A DNA stretch of 64,000 nucleotides from Pardosa pseudoannulata (taxonomy: Eukaryota > Arthropoda > Arachnida > Araneae > Lycosidae). Position 1 is the stretch's first letter, and each line of letters starts with the position of its first letter. Where the stretch lies: the NCBI GenBank assembly GCA_032207245.1, contig CM063501.1, positions 54,328,893-54,392,892 on the forward strand. Direction: 5' to 3'. The translations under genes were made by a program, and so were the position numbers. Positions 49,331 through 61,690 of this stretch are shown here, piece by piece. Below the pieces are notes generated by a model that worked only from the letters and a program-made list of their open reading frames with translations, did no database searches and was not told the DNA's origin.

Positions 49331-50594
49331 TACTCTGGATTCTCCGGAGCAGCTCTGGAGAAATGAGAAAATTTGATAACTCCACAAACTTCTCAGATTT
49401 TTCCAGAAAATAGCAAAACTTTTGAACAGCTAAAAGATTACAATTCAGCAACTAAATACAAAGTTTTGCAAAAAATACTGCTGAATATTACTCTTTTCGC
49501 ACATTGAGTAGACAAACTCTAGAATCCCTGAAAATAGAAAAATGGAAATATTTTAATCTGGGTCAATGTTGCTAAAAGAAACACTGTTCTGAAAAATAAG
49601 TTGTTAAATCTAAAAAAAGCTACTCATAAATTTTTAAATGAATAAATTTTAATTTACCTTTTACAACTTACTACTGTGTAAATATTTTAAATTTAATTTT
49701 AATTTAGAAACCAATAAGATATGTACTTTTGTCTAATCTGTAACTAGCATGTTAAAATTTCAAACCACACTGTTGCCCCGGACAAGTGTCTGAATGTTGG
49801 CATGTCTACATGATTTGTTATCAGTTTCAAATGAAAGAATTTACAAACCAGGTGAAATTAAATTTTATCATTATGATTATAAAAAATATGTTTAAAATCT
49901 GTAACTTTTGGTGGAATGGTATAGAAACTGACTGGTATGTTCAAATATGTTGCAAAACCATTTTATTAAAAATTTTCCAAGAAAATAGAGGAAAATTTTC
50001 TGCTTTTGAAGCACTTCCCACAGAAGATTTTCCTCCCCACATCATTATTTGTCGCATTATTCTACTAATAATTCATTTGTGTGTTGCACTCTAAAACTGA
50101 ACTATTTTCTTTCATATTTTTTGGATACATTTGAAGCCCAAACTTGTTAGCATTCATTTCCACAATTTTGGATTTTATTTTGCATTTATAAACCTCAATG
50201 AATTTGTTTTTTAAGTGCTTTTAAATCTGTTACTTAAATTGTTTTTAATTAATTTTGGTTGTTATTATTATGTTTACATTTGCTGGTTTATTAATTTCAT
50301 TTTGATGAATTATCTTCCATATCATTGTGATATTGTTTTAATGAATTCCAATATGTAAAGATAGTTAAGAATTACAAATTTATATAAACCCAGAACAACT
50401 GATACTATGCATCTTTTTATGTAAATCAAAGTATGTAGTTATATTTGCATGTTTTGAATCTCACTGAAATTTGTTTGATATGAAGTTGTTTTAAAATAGT
50501 GTTATATTTGTTGTTTCACCGTGTATATGTGTGAAAAATTTTGTACATACATTTTTATTTATGCTAAAATGTAAAAATAATATTAAGTATTTAT

Positions 50595-50606
50595 GCAATA
50601 AAATGT
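50595..50606 (+). terminator. Possible distal poly(A) signal
   Basis: GCAATAAAATG after a TGTACATAC/TTTATTTATGC context typical of mRNA 3' ends. No transcript can be assigned, and it lies 10 kb past the tankyrase stop. Confidence 0.25.
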
Positions 50607-51565
50607 TTAAAAAATAATTTTTAATGTATTCATTTTACCCATTGTATTAATCCAAAAATTGAAAAAAGTTTTGAAGGAATGTTTACAATATCCTATATTA
50701 TAAGAATTTTCAAGCAGTGTTTTTTTTTTACAACTTCTAAAAAATTATGGATTTTGTTTTTTATTTATACCCATAATTTGCTTCCATCATTTAGTCGTAG
50801 TCACATTTTGATGGTCAAAAATAAGGTTACCAAACTCAAAAAAGCGGAAATGGAGGGCATTTTACAATAAAACTGACTATGATAGAGTATGGTTGTTTGG
50901 TTCGTTGGAATTAAGTGGAGCTAAATTTTCTTGGGACACGTTGCATCAAACAAGAGACGAAAATATAAAACTCAGTAGAACTAAAGAATTTTGTAACACC
51001 AATTAAAAAAGAAACCCTCAATTTTGAGGATAAGGTAAAAAGGCAAGAGTAAGAAGTCTAAAACAAACAGAAATAAAGATAGAAAATTGAGGGAGACAAA
51101 AAATTAACACAATAGGTCAGCAAGTTTGATTAAAAAGCAATGCTTTAGAACTGAAATCAGAAAATGAAGAATGGAAAATCAAACGAAGCAAAAATGGAAA
51201 TTGTGGATTAAAAACATAATAAAATATTGAAAATTTAAAGATTGAAATTTAAAAGTAAAGAAAAAAAAATCGGATCTCAAAAAAAAATCCAGTGCTGGAA
51301 GAAAGAGGAATAAGCCTGGATGCGGCATTTCCCCGATGATTGTATTAAAATTAGGAGACGATTTTCTAAAGAATTTTATGTACGAAGATTTAAAATAAAG
51401 ACAGGATAAGATGTGCGCGACTGTATAAGGTGCTTTACAAATACGCACACTAAAAACGGAATTGAAGATATAAAAATGTTTAGATTTTATAATTTTATTT
51501 GGAGAAAACAGTACATTGTAAAAAAAAAAAATAAATAAAAAAAAGTAGTTGTAGGTATTTGTTTA

Positions 51566-51758
51566 ATTTGGTTTGGAGCGCTACGGTTTGCATTTTTTTT
51601 TTTTTCCTGCACTAGAGTTAATGAGACTGGGGTACTGCTTAAAGCCGATTCCGAACCGCTATGAAATGCGAACAAACTTTCCTACGATCTGCAATGTTCG
51701 ATCAGTAGTGGAATTTGAACCGAACAGCAGCGCAATACTCCTTCGTTCATCGCTCGGC
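51566..51758 (-). mobile_element. tRNA-derived SINE, full-length copy D
   Basis: Minus-strand copy, 193 bp, with a perfect 14-bp duplication TAGGTATTTGTTTA (51552-51565, 51759-51772). Tail TTTGGTTTGGAGCGCTACGG, body CTTAAAGCCGATTCCGAACC and B box (reverse of GTGGAATTTGAACC) are present. A 17-nt T run sits in place of the usual CTACTTT. Confidence 0.93.
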
Positions 51759-52096
51759 TAGGTATTTGTTTAGACAATGTTATGTCAAAGTATGAAGGTC
51801 TGTGTTTCTAGGCCTTTTTATCTGTGTCCTTCTCACTTCTAATATTTCGGGATCCGTGGCTCCCCAGTACTAGAAAGGAGGTGGTTATACAATTGTCTTA
51901 AAATATATTAAGAAAATAAAATTTTATGCTTTAAATACTTTCCAATACACTTGACTCTTGTAATAATTGAGCAGAAATAATACTTTTATATCCCTTCTCT
52001 TGCTTCAGGTTGGAACATGGCACTTCAGAAAAATTTCCTACCTAGACAAAAATTTGAAATATTGATAAATAAAAATTATACACGTAATGCATGTAC

Positions 52097-52131
<35 letters not shown>
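52097..52131. repeat. Poly(A) tract
   Basis: About 34 consecutive A. It may mark an old retroposon 3' end, but no body is recognised upstream. Confidence 0.9.
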
Positions 52132-52133
<2 letters not shown>

Positions 52134-52752
52134 CTCAAAAAAGATTGCATTTCAATTTACTTTTAGTTGAATTGGGTTGTATGCAGTTTAATGGCACTCG
52201 ATCCTCTTGGGACATATTGTGCCAATCAATTTACTTTGATTTTAGCACTTTGATAATTTGCTGTCTCTGCTTTAGGTAATCATCGCTGTAAATTATTCAA
52301 CGTCTGGTTTTATAAATTATCCACTCCATTGAAACCTGATTCCACATAGATGAGTAGTAGTAAATTCATGAAAGCAGTTTTAAAAGCATTTAGCAAAGGG
52401 ACTAAATAAGCTTACTGTAATATCGATATTCAACTCTTTCCTTCCACACTTAATATTTTAAATTTCTCGTTTGCAATAATTCATGTGGTTTTTCTACTTT
52501 TTGGATATTTTTGGTGTTCTTGCTCAGTTAAGTTTCTTTTAAAAGCATCTTATGTAAAACCTCAAAAAAGACTTTTTGAAAAACAGTCAGTTATATCTAT
52601 AAAGGCTTATTTAACAATAGATAATTAAACTACTACTGTGAACATATTTTGTGCAATAAAACTAGTACAGTTGTTCATTTCAGTTAATTTTCAGCAAACT
52701 TGCTACTTCGTAAATAATCTCGACAGTACTTTGCAAGAAGATACTGATAGTA

Positions 52753-53576
52753 TGAGGGTCACTCTAAAATTTTTCAGATACAAGTAGGTTTTTAAAGTTA
52801 TACTTACAAAATTTTAGGTGTGTTCAAAGTAGTCTCCTCCAGCATCAATGCACTTTTGTAGACGAATTTTCCACAGATTAAATACCTCAAACCATTCATT
52901 TCTTGGAATAGATGAAAAAATGCATTTATAAGCATATCAATCTCTTCTGAATGAAAACGACGTCCACGTAAGTTCTTTTTTAGATTAAAGAATAACCAAA
53001 AGTTACGCATAGCTAGATCAGGTGAATACGGCGGATGGTATATCACTTTAATTTGTTTTTGTTTAAGAAACTCAATTGTTAATTCGGCTGTATGTGGAGA
53101 TGCATTGTCAGGGTGAAGCATTAGTCCCCTAAAATTCACTTCTTGTAGAATTTGTGGAGGACATTTAGTCTTATACCAGTTTGCTGTTAGTGTTTTCTGT
53201 CCTTCCAATTTGATTAGTTTAACCAATCCAGCACTTCTGAAGAAAACGGCATACGTCACTTTTTTTCACTGCGCGTTGTCTTTTCACCATTGTCGACGTG
53301 GGATCATCTTCAAAGACCCATACTTTGCTTTCTTGACGTGTTGGAACGTCAAAAAACGGTATATACGTTTCATCACCTGTTACAATTTTAGAAATGATTC
53401 GGTGGCCACCATCATTTAGCAATTTAAGAGTTTCTTTACTGATGCTGACACGCAAACAAATATTCTGGCACTTAAAAAAGAGTCTGCTGTGTTAAAATAC
53501 TTTGTATTTTAAAATTAAACAGTTATTTTGTAAATTCTTGTGTGCGCGTACCTCAAAAATTTCAGAGTATCCCTCC
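52753..53576 (-). mobile_element. Internally deleted mariner transposon with TIRs
   Basis: Left TIR TGAGGGTCACTCTAAAATTT and reversed right TIR GGAGGGATACTCTGAAATTT match closely and continue to ..TTTCAGATAC/..TTTGAGGTAC. TA flanks both ends (52751-52752, 53577-53578). The element is 824 bp, against about 1.3 kb for full mariners; the missing part is the transposase 5' half next to the right TIR. Both TIRs survive. Confidence 0.92.
52804..53455 (-). pseudogene. Mariner transposase, truncated, frameshifted, dead
   Basis: Minus-strand remains of a Tc1/mariner transposase. The upstream segment (53455-53219) begins VSISKETLKLLNDGGHRI and contains the first catalytic motif GDET. A frame change near 53220-53260 leads to the second segment (to 52804) with LHPDNASPHTAE and YHPPYSPDLA. 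The DNA-binding N-terminal half is missing. The second aspartate is in PDNAS. Thirty-four residues on, where DD34D needs Asp, the codon gives Asn (MRNFWLF), so the triad is broken. The protein cannot be active. It most resembles mariner-type DD34D enzymes; subfamily not assigned. Confidence 0.93.
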
Positions 53577-53759
53577 TATTTTGTTCGACTGTCATTTATT
53601 TCAATTAATTTTCAACAAGCTTGCTACTTGATAAATAAACTCGACAGCACGTTGCAAGAAGATATTGATAGTATTTTGAGAGACTTGTACATTTCAATTA
53701 AATTTCAACAAGCTTGCTACTTGATAAATAATCTGAACAATGCGTTGCGAGAAGATAAT

Positions 53760-53850
53760 GAGAAAGGCACGAATAAATTACAATTTAGAGGGATGAAGAT
53801 GCTTAAGGGTGAAATCTGTGAGACTGCACGATAGCAGTTAAAGGTTAACA
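53760..53850 (+). repeat. Tail of dispersed repeat shared with 11.9 kb
   Basis: GAGAAAGGCACGAATAAATTA, GGGATGAAGATGCTTAAGGG, ATCTGTGAGA and ATAGCAGTTAAAGGTTAA correspond to 11930-12035. It follows the 93-bp monomers without a gap, so monomers and tail form one element family. Confidence 0.6.
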
Positions 53851-54548
53851 TCAATAGTTTTTGTGTGGGTAAGGTAAAGACAGATACAACATATTCTGAG
53901 TGGCATAAAAATTTATTGAACAAACTTCAATAAATTTAATAATTAGTAGAATTTCACTCTTGCATTGCTTATAGCTGTTTATCAATCCACTTTTTAAATA
54001 AAAATATTTCATGGAGAACAAAAATACTACAGAAGCTTTTCTTGATTACAACAATATTTGTCTGATACAATCTTGTCAATGTCGTCAGTTTCAATTGTAC
54101 TCACATTGAACCATGAACATGTAGTTCCAGTCTAATAAAATAGGAAGTTTTTTTTCTGAACTGCCAGAACCTTTCTTTCAAGTCCAGGATTTTCTGTCTC
54201 TGTAAAACACAACGATTTTGAGAAATGAAATTATTAAATTTAGTATTTAAAAGCATAAGGTTTAATCTTAAAATCACATGAAGTCGATGCCTATCTATAT
54301 ACATTGTATACAATAACTAGCGGAGTTCATGAAAAACCATTTACTTAATACTTTGTATAAGCTAAGTTTAGAATCGCGACCTATGAAATTAAATTAATAA
54401 TAACATTCTGAAATTTAGATAATATTGTAATCTTTCATGGAGCCATATAAAGAAGTCGAGTCTTTCCACAGCACATATTTTGAGAATTATTAATATAGGA
54501 TTTAGACCAGATGTTTTAAACTTTTTCTGACCCACTGCCTTCTTTTCA

Positions 54549-54577
54549 GAAAAAAAAAAAAAAAAAAAAAAAAAAAA
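54549..54577. repeat. Poly(A) tract
   Basis: About 29 A following CTTCTTTTCAG. No body recognised. Confidence 0.85.
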
Positions 54578-54727
54578 CCACCCACGAAAAATCAGAATTC
54601 CTTTCTTGAAGTCAGTCGACGTTTTAACACCAAATTTTCCAACTTTTAGGCCTATGCTCTACCATTTGAAAGAAGGATTCGAAGATGTCCAATTTTTAGG
54701 TCAAGTTTTATGTATAGTAAAAAACAA

Positions 54728-54970
54728 GAATGAAGATGCGTTGGGATAGCGCTTCGTGCTTCCAAGACACGGTTCCGAGGTTAATTAGCCTTTCATCCCT
54801 TCAGTGGATAGACAAACAGAGGCTGAAGCATGCTTCGAAACTAAACACTGGGGGTTCCGCGTAAGGTTGACCACTTAACCGGAGTATATGCTTGGCACCC
54901 CAGAGCCCTTGGTTTCGAAAAAGGAGATTGGCACAGAGCCCCAAGTGGGCTGTAGTGCCGGGGAGTTTAG

Positions 54971-55004
<34 letters not shown>
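54728..55004 (+). mobile_element. Second SINE-like retroposon, poly(A)-tailed
   Basis: A GC-rich 240-bp body ending in about 30 A (54974-55003), standing out from AT-rich flanks. Near the start GGGATAGCGCTTCGTGCTTC and GGTTCCGAGGTTA could be degenerate A and B boxes. AAGAAT occurs just before (54726-54731) and just after the tail, a possible 6-bp duplication. It is not related to the CCAAA-tailed SINE. Confidence 0.55.
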
Positions 55005-56735
55005 ATACATTTAAAAATTACTTAACAGTTATGTGCAATAGTGTATTACTTAAAGTTTGATTTGAAAGTAAATATTATTAAAAAATTATTATATTAGTAA
55101 GAGAACTGAGCTTGTGATGATAGCAGTTATTTTTCGAAATTTATGGTTATATTTCTCATCAGCAATTTTAAATCGCCGCGTTTCATTGTTGACAAAAACA
55201 TTTAGAACTACTTGTTAAAAGTGCCTTCTGTTGTTTTTAGTATTAACTTTAGGAGATTTCTTTAGTGCATTTTTGTGACTATTTACCATGTTGAAGCGAT
55301 TGCTCCTTAGTGTCCCCTAATTTTTCTTTAGACAGAAATAATTCTCTTAGAGATCTCTTCAGTGCCTACAGATGGATGGTACCATCCCCACTGAGAACTA
55401 CTACTTACACCAGTACTTTACACTCGCACTAGTACATTCGTTAACAAAATAAAGATACCATGTACTGAAATTGCAGTTTTAGCTTGGGGCTGATTGTATC
55501 TGTTTGACGGGTTGTTTCCAGCTCTCACAGGGAGATGGAAGAATCCACGAAGGCAATCAGCATTCTGGAACATGTCTAGGGCACCATGAAACTCCTTCTG
55601 CAAAGCAAAATTACTTCTCTTTCCCCCACTTTATGCAGTAGAACAAGAATATGTATGCAGGACAGTTGATGTTTATCGCACTTGTATTGCTCCACAAACT
55701 ACTACAATCCATGTCTTATTACAGCACGTATAAGTTTTGAAGATGGTTACTGACGGAAGCCTTATAGATGAGAAAAAACAAGTGTGGGCCTTGTTGCCAT
55801 AAATGAGAAAATAACAAAACTGAAAAAAATATAGTGTTTTTTTAACTCAGCAGTTTTGGACAATCATGATCCCGTGTCTGAGGTTTTGCTTATGGTGAAG
55901 TTAGATTTTTCATATCTCCATGTCTATTCGTAGTCAAAACTCCTGCGAAGTTAGCTGAGGGTATCAGCCCATTTCTTGTATCGAAGAGAATATTTCCTCT
56001 TTTTTAACTCTTGAATGATAATACTTCAATATTTTCTAATAAACGACATTGAATGCATACTAACATCTGTAAAATTAATGTTATGGTCCATGCCCCAATA
56101 AAGAATTGAAAGTTACAGGATTTACAAGGAAGTAAAAAACCGGGTTGTAGTAAAAAAACTAAGATCTATAAATGAGAAAGAATCACATCAAGAAGAAAAT
56201 GAATTATATTGTTTTATAAAAGAAGACGAATAAAATATGAGTGTGACGGAAATATACCATCACGGAAAGTTAATAGATCACCTTAGAAATGGCGAAAAGG
56301 AAAAGTGAAAATGGCGACGTTGTTAGTCTGATGCAGAAATAAGACAAAAGATGACTGATAATACTTTTATTATACAATCTATGTTGCGTTCTTGAAGTAG
56401 TTCTATGCAGTTTTATTTTGCATTCTTGAAAAATAAATAAAAATTATCATAATGGATTGTTTTTTTAATACACGTTGTTAAACATTGTATATAATGAATT
56501 CTTTTATCATTTCATTTTAAAGCAGAAATGTAATATGGGTTAGAGAAAAGGCAAATAGCGGAATAAAAATTTTAAAATCTATGAACTAGAAACGTGAAAT
56601 CTTTAATTTAAATTATGTTCATGATATAGAGAGGGATTTTTAAAATTTGTGTTAAATACTAACCTTGATATCTTCCTTCCCATACCCTTAGTATAATGAG
56701 AACATCGTATATTAAACGTTCATGCCCAGTTTTCG
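55005..56735. other. Intergenic, no gene recognised
   Basis: AT-rich DNA with short chance open frames. Two ATGGCG motifs at about 56288 and 56310 are noted without further support. Confidence 0.4.
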
Positions 56736-56789
56736 ATCTGAGTATTTAAGGTTCCAAAATGAAAGCTTGTATTTGTCCCATAATTTAAA

Positions 56790-57945
56790 TTTATTTGTAG
56801 AATATATTACACCAGCCTTTAAGACAAAAAACAAACAAAAACAACAAAACAACAACAAAAATTGCCCAATTTTAAAAGATGGATAATAAATAATTTATTT
56901 TACTTTCTACTTTCTACTTTACACTCTATTTGGTGATTTATCTTTCCACTTGGTTAAAGGAAAAGTAACTATATTTTTTGCTTGATTTAAAAAAATAATA
57001 TCAGAGTGCAAATACAAATTTAAGCATCAAGGCTCAATCTCACCAGAAGTAATCAGAATTTTTCTACATTTGTGTAATAAGTTTATTTGTAGAATATATT
57101 ACACCAACTTTTAAGATAAAAAAACAAAAACAACAAAACAACAACAAAAAAATTGTCCTGTTTTAAAAGACGGATAATAAATAATTTATTTTAATTTTTA
57201 CTTTATACTTTACTCTCTATTTGGTGATTTACCTTACCACTTGGTTAAAGGAAAAGTAACCACATTTTTTGCTTGATTAAAAAAAATATATATATCAGAG
57301 TGCAAATACAAATTTAAGTATCAAGGCTCAATCTCACCAAAAGTAATCAGAATTTTTCTACATTTGTGTAGTAAGTTTATTTGTAGAATATATTACACCA
57401 GATTTTAAGACAAAAAACGAAACAAAACAAAAAAATTGTCCTGTTTTAAAAGACGGATAATAAATAATTTATTTTAATTTTTACTTTATACTTTACTCTA
57501 TTTGGTGATATATACCTTGTATAAATATATACCTTGCCACTTGGTTAAAGAAAAAGTAACTATATTTTCTGCTTGATTAAAAAAATATCAGAGTGCAAAT
57601 ACAAATATAAGTATCAAGGCTCAATCTCACCAGAAGTAATCAGAATTTTTCTACATTTGTGTAATAAGTTTATTTGTAGAATATATTACACCAGCTTTTA
57701 AGACAAAAAAAAAGTCCTGTTTTAAAAGACGGAGAATAAATAATTTATTTTAATTTTTACTTTATACTTTACTCTCTATTTGGTGATTTACCTTGCTACT
57801 TGGTTAAAGGAAAAGTAACTACATTTTTTGCTTGATTTTTTTTAAAAAGTGAATCAGAATGCAAATACAAATTTAAGTATCAAGGCTCAATCTCACCAAG
57901 AGTAATAAAATTTTTTCTACATTTGTGTAGTAAATAATCGCAGAT
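56790..57945 (+). repeat. 293-bp tandem array, four copies
   Basis: GAATATATTACACCA recurs at 56800, 57092, 57386 and 57679 (spacings 292, 294, 293). Each unit continues with an A/C-rich AACAAAA tract of variable length, CGGATAATAAATAATTTATT, GGTTAAAG.AAAAGTAAC, GTATCAAGGCTCAATCTCAC and TTTTTCTACATTTGTGTA. Non-coding. Confidence 0.95.
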
Positions 57946-57971
57946 TATCTCTAACTTTCATTTGTGAGATT

Positions 57972-58020
57972 GATTTGGTTTGGAGCACGGTCTACTTTTT
58001 TTTCTACATGAGGGCTAATC
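57972..58020 (-). mobile_element. 5'-truncated SINE fragment
   Basis: 49 bp of the SINE 3' end in reverse (TTTGGTTTGGAGCACGGTCT, then CATGAGGGCTAATC), with an 8-bp duplication GTGAGATT at 57964-57971 and 58021-58028. It inserted just past the end of the last 293-bp unit. Confidence 0.82.
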
Positions 58021-58599
58021 GTGAGATTAGTCTTGAGAGCGTGGAAAAATGAAGTAAAAAAAAAACTTTAATTCTCCAAACTGATCCCTCTGTTGCCACA
58101 AGAACAGAATAAATTTTCATTTGAAAAATGACAAAACTAAAGGAATAAAAATATTTAAAAATAAATAATTCATCAAGTAAATCTTGTCAAAAAGGTCTAA
58201 AACTAGTATTACCTTAAAGCACATATTAAACAGCTTCTCATGAATCGAGCCACTTACAGGATTTTAGTTACCTTAGCTCGTAATTTAAAGAAATATCTAA
58301 CAAATGACGCCAAAATTGAGTCTTTAAACCCAGTTTAGGATTAATAGAATAAGACTGGGGTTTAAAAATTCAAAATTGAATATAAAATATTCCAAGTTTT
58401 AATTTGATAAAATCGAAATAAATCAGTTAAATATGGTCAAAAAGTATAAAAAATTGTATTACCTGAAAATGTATAATTAAGTTTGATTAAGTTATTTAAA
58501 AGATTTTAATTATTTTAACACGTAATTAAAAGGAAAATATGCCAAATGGCGATAGCATAGAGTCGCCAAACACAATTTGGATTAAAAAATGCGCTTTAT

Positions 58600-61024
58600 C
58601 TCTTGACCACTCAACAAATTGACTAGCCTAAAATCTTCCCAGTATTTCAAGTAAACACTGTGAAGCCAAATACTGCCAAAAAACCCTTAAGATCGGTCAA
58701 GCTAATTCGGAATGCATGGCGAATATGCATATATATATACACACCTACATACATACACTCAAAGGATTTTATATTTTTATCAGAAATCTTAAATGATAGT
58801 ATCTGATTTCTTATTCATTTATAGATTAAAAGTTACATATTTAAAATTTATATGTCAATTCAAGGATACTATTTAAATTTTTTTTATAAACTAAAAGTCA
58901 GAACTGCTGTCGAACCCCCTAATAAACATAGAGGCGAGAAAAGTTTAAAGAAATCGCTGTTGTATATTCACAGAAGAAGAATTACGTACAACAAAACCAT
59001 ACTTTAGAATTCCAACTAGACGTTCTCAGAAGTGAAAAATCTACGGTTTGAACAGCTGCGCTCTGCAACTCTGAAGGATCAGATGTAAAATATTTCAGTT
59101 TCTAGAGCAGGTGGTGCAACTAAAAATCCTTACACAGGACAAGGATGAATAATAAAATGTCATCGGTGAAATTTCAAAACTTCGAAGCCCGAGTCATAAC
59201 TCGGCAGTATATGTAAATCTAGAAAAGTATCAAATGTGTCAAGTATTAGTCGGCTCATAAAATATGTATTACTGTGGAAACTCTTTTCTGACTAGCGTTC
59301 GCTCGACAATTTTTCTTGGGGTATCCGTTTCAATGGAGCATATTTTTCTTCCTTTTATTTCTATGAGAGCGCTATTATATTAGAGTTTTCTCTCTGTAAT
59401 TTCATCCAGATCGAGAAAAGCATTTTTGCTTCTTGAGAGTATTAGTAGTTAAAGCATTGAGATCCATTTTAAAAACTTTTCGTCAAATAAAAATTTTCGT
59501 ATAATTTCGAATTCAAATAATACGTTTTTGAAAAATATTCGCATGTGTTTAGCGATATATACGCATATGATGATTTAAAAATGAATTATCGAAAGAAAAG
59601 TTAATATTTAGATGCTGAAAAATAAATGTTTGAATGTGTACTTCGTTCCATTTTAGACTAATAAGAGAAGCCTCTAACATAGAAAGGCACAATGTATTCG
59701 AGTATAAAACTCACTTTATACTCGAGAAAAATGTTATCTCTCTCGAAAATAATTATAAAAAAGTGTCAGCCTTATTAATAAATGATTTCTTTTTCCTGTC
59801 GAGCCCCTTATTAATGAAAAATTCTGAATAAAAATCAAGAATTTAAAATCCGTTTTGGATGTATAAAACTTTTATTCTTACGCTGTTCTCATTTTGAATT
59901 AGAGATAATTAATATTTTTTAATTAGGTAAAGCGTAGAATAGAAGTATATGACCTTTTGAAATATTATAAAATACTTTGATACGGTACATATTCGAGATA
60001 ATTAAGCCATTTAAAATGTTCCCGCATGAAGTGTTGAGCTAAATTCTGCTGTGATTGATACATTTTAAAACTAGAAATACAAAATAAGGAATATTGTCAT
60101 GAGAACATAAGTTACAGATGTAGAAAAAATACCTTTATGAATAGGAATTTTATTCCCTTTTATAACTTTAGTTTAGTAGCCAAAGTCTAGTCACGTATGG
60201 AATATTATATTTTTGGTTACCAAAATATAACTGTTATATTTATAATCTCTAGATGCTAAATCATTTGATTTTCAGTTTGTGTTTCAAGTATATGCTATCT
60301 TCCTAGCACTTTTTTTTTTTTGTAAATATTGAAAATTTCAATGAAATATCCATGTTTTCAATTCAAACGAGACATAAAGCAATGAAATGGTGTGAAATAC
60401 AGAAAATTTTTAGCAAAAATCAGATGAAAATTTGCATTTTCACCTAATTTGTAACAATAAAATTGTTATTAAAATTGCTATTACTTGTTATTAGAATGTA
60501 TTTTTGTGATATAAATAAACCTTTTTGCTAAATTTCAACACTTTCTAAGTATTTTAAAAATGTTTCTTGAAAAGAAAATGCAAATATATAATTAAAGAAA
60601 TAGATACATTACTTTAATTATGTAACTTCTTTTTTGAAAATTTAAATGCACGGCTTATAAAATAAATAAATAAATTTATGAATATAACGTTATAATTATA
60701 TAATAAATAAACTATTTAATTATATAATAAATTATATAATTATCTAATAAATTATTATAGAATTATGTAATTATTCCTTATTTATGACTTACTATATAAA
60801 TAAATTTATTTTTATTAAATAATTTATTTTGATTAATTAATTAAGAATAATTTAGAAATAAATGAAGATGTAATATAATATAAAATAAAATATAGAATAA
60901 GTTTAGAATAATAAATCGCTAGAGATCGCAATGAGGCACATAAAACAACAAGTGAGGCTACTCCAGTCGACAGTGTGATGATCAGAAGATGGCGTGATAT
61001 TTCCACACGTAAAAGGAACAATGC
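58600..61024. other. Intergenic, no gene recognised
   Basis: AT-rich DNA. A (TA)n/(CATA)n patch lies at about 58725-58757 and an AT-only tract at 60660-60850. Nothing else was identified. Confidence 0.45.
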
Positions 61025-61044
61025 ATGTAAACAAAAATCAATTG

Positions 61045-61224
61045 GTTTGATTTGGTTTGGAGTGCTACGGTCTACTCTTTTGTAACAAGAGGGCTAATGA
61101 GATCGGGACCTACAGCTTAAAGCCGATTCCGAACGGCTACGAACATCCAAGCCACAGTGGGATTCTAACCCACGAACTCCGGTACCGAAGGTCAGCCCCC
61201 TAACCAGTCGGCCATCGTTCGGCC
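61045..61224 (-). mobile_element. tRNA-derived SINE, full-length copy E
   Basis: 180-bp minus-strand copy with a perfect 12-bp duplication AAAAATCAATTG (61033-61044, 61225-61236). It is the best-preserved copy here: GGAGTGCTACGGTCTACTCT, GCTTAAAGCCGATTCCGAAC, GGGATTCTAACCCACGAAC and CCAGTCGGCCATCGTTCGGC. Confidence 0.95.
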
Positions 61225-61690
61225 AAAAATCAATTGAAAATAATTTTAAGATGTAATTAACTTATCTTCAGCAAATTAATGCAATAATATAATTTAAGTA
61301 CAAGTTTTTACTGCAATATTCTTTGAAATTAAAAAATTGTGTTTCTATTTCTATTTTATTAAATTAATCAGTTTCGATAATTCGAGTTTTCAGTAATTCG
61401 ATCTAGGTCCAATCCCGTCCACTTCAAATTACCGAGACTCTAATGTATGTCCAATCAGTGATCAAATTACTACAAGATGACATATTATGTTTAGGAAATA
61501 TTTATGTGAAAATTTTTGTTGTATTATAAGAATATCCTAGATGATTGAAACAAATAGTCTCAATTCACTATAGGATTCGGACATATTATCCCAGGATATA
61601 TAGTTGTTAAGTTTAAAAATGGGGTTAAGAATTAAGCAAGTTATAATTGAAAATAGTTAGAACTCATTAACAATAACGTAATAAGAGAAA

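Larger units (their letters stand above)
50887..52235 (+). repeat. Pair of related segments (50.89 and 52.16 kb)
   Basis: GGTT-rich sequence with AATTAAGTGGAGCTAAATTTT then CTTGGGACACGTTGC (50887-50950) resembles TTTAATGGCACTCGATCCT then CTTGGGACATATTGTGCC (52165-52225). These look like two copies of one dispersed family. The intervening 50950-51480 is strikingly purine-rich on the + strand. Confidence 0.4.
52680..53760 (+). repeat. 93-bp tandem repeat, three monomers, interrupted
   Basis: Monomer motif TTGCTACTT(G/C)..TAAATAA.CT then TTGCAAGAAGATA.TGATAG occurs starting near 52692, 53613 and 53706; the last two are 93 bp apart. The first two are separated by the mariner insertion 52753-53576. 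Removing the insertion restores about the normal spacing. Confidence 0.88.
56736..58600 (+). repeat. Dispersed repeat with internal tandem amplification
   Basis: Longer relative of 36262-36950. It contains a four-copy 293-bp array (56790-57945) and, after a short unique part, two copies of a 250-bp unit (58188 and 58438; CAAAAAGGTCTAAAACTAG versus CAAAAAGTATAAAAAATTG, both followed by TATTACCT and AAATATCTAACAAATGAC-like sequence). Confidence 0.8.

Noticed and set aside
49786..50094. 102-codon + strand frame downstream of tankyrase
   Set aside because: Composition is that of surrounding AT-rich DNA; no domain, signal peptide or homology recognised.
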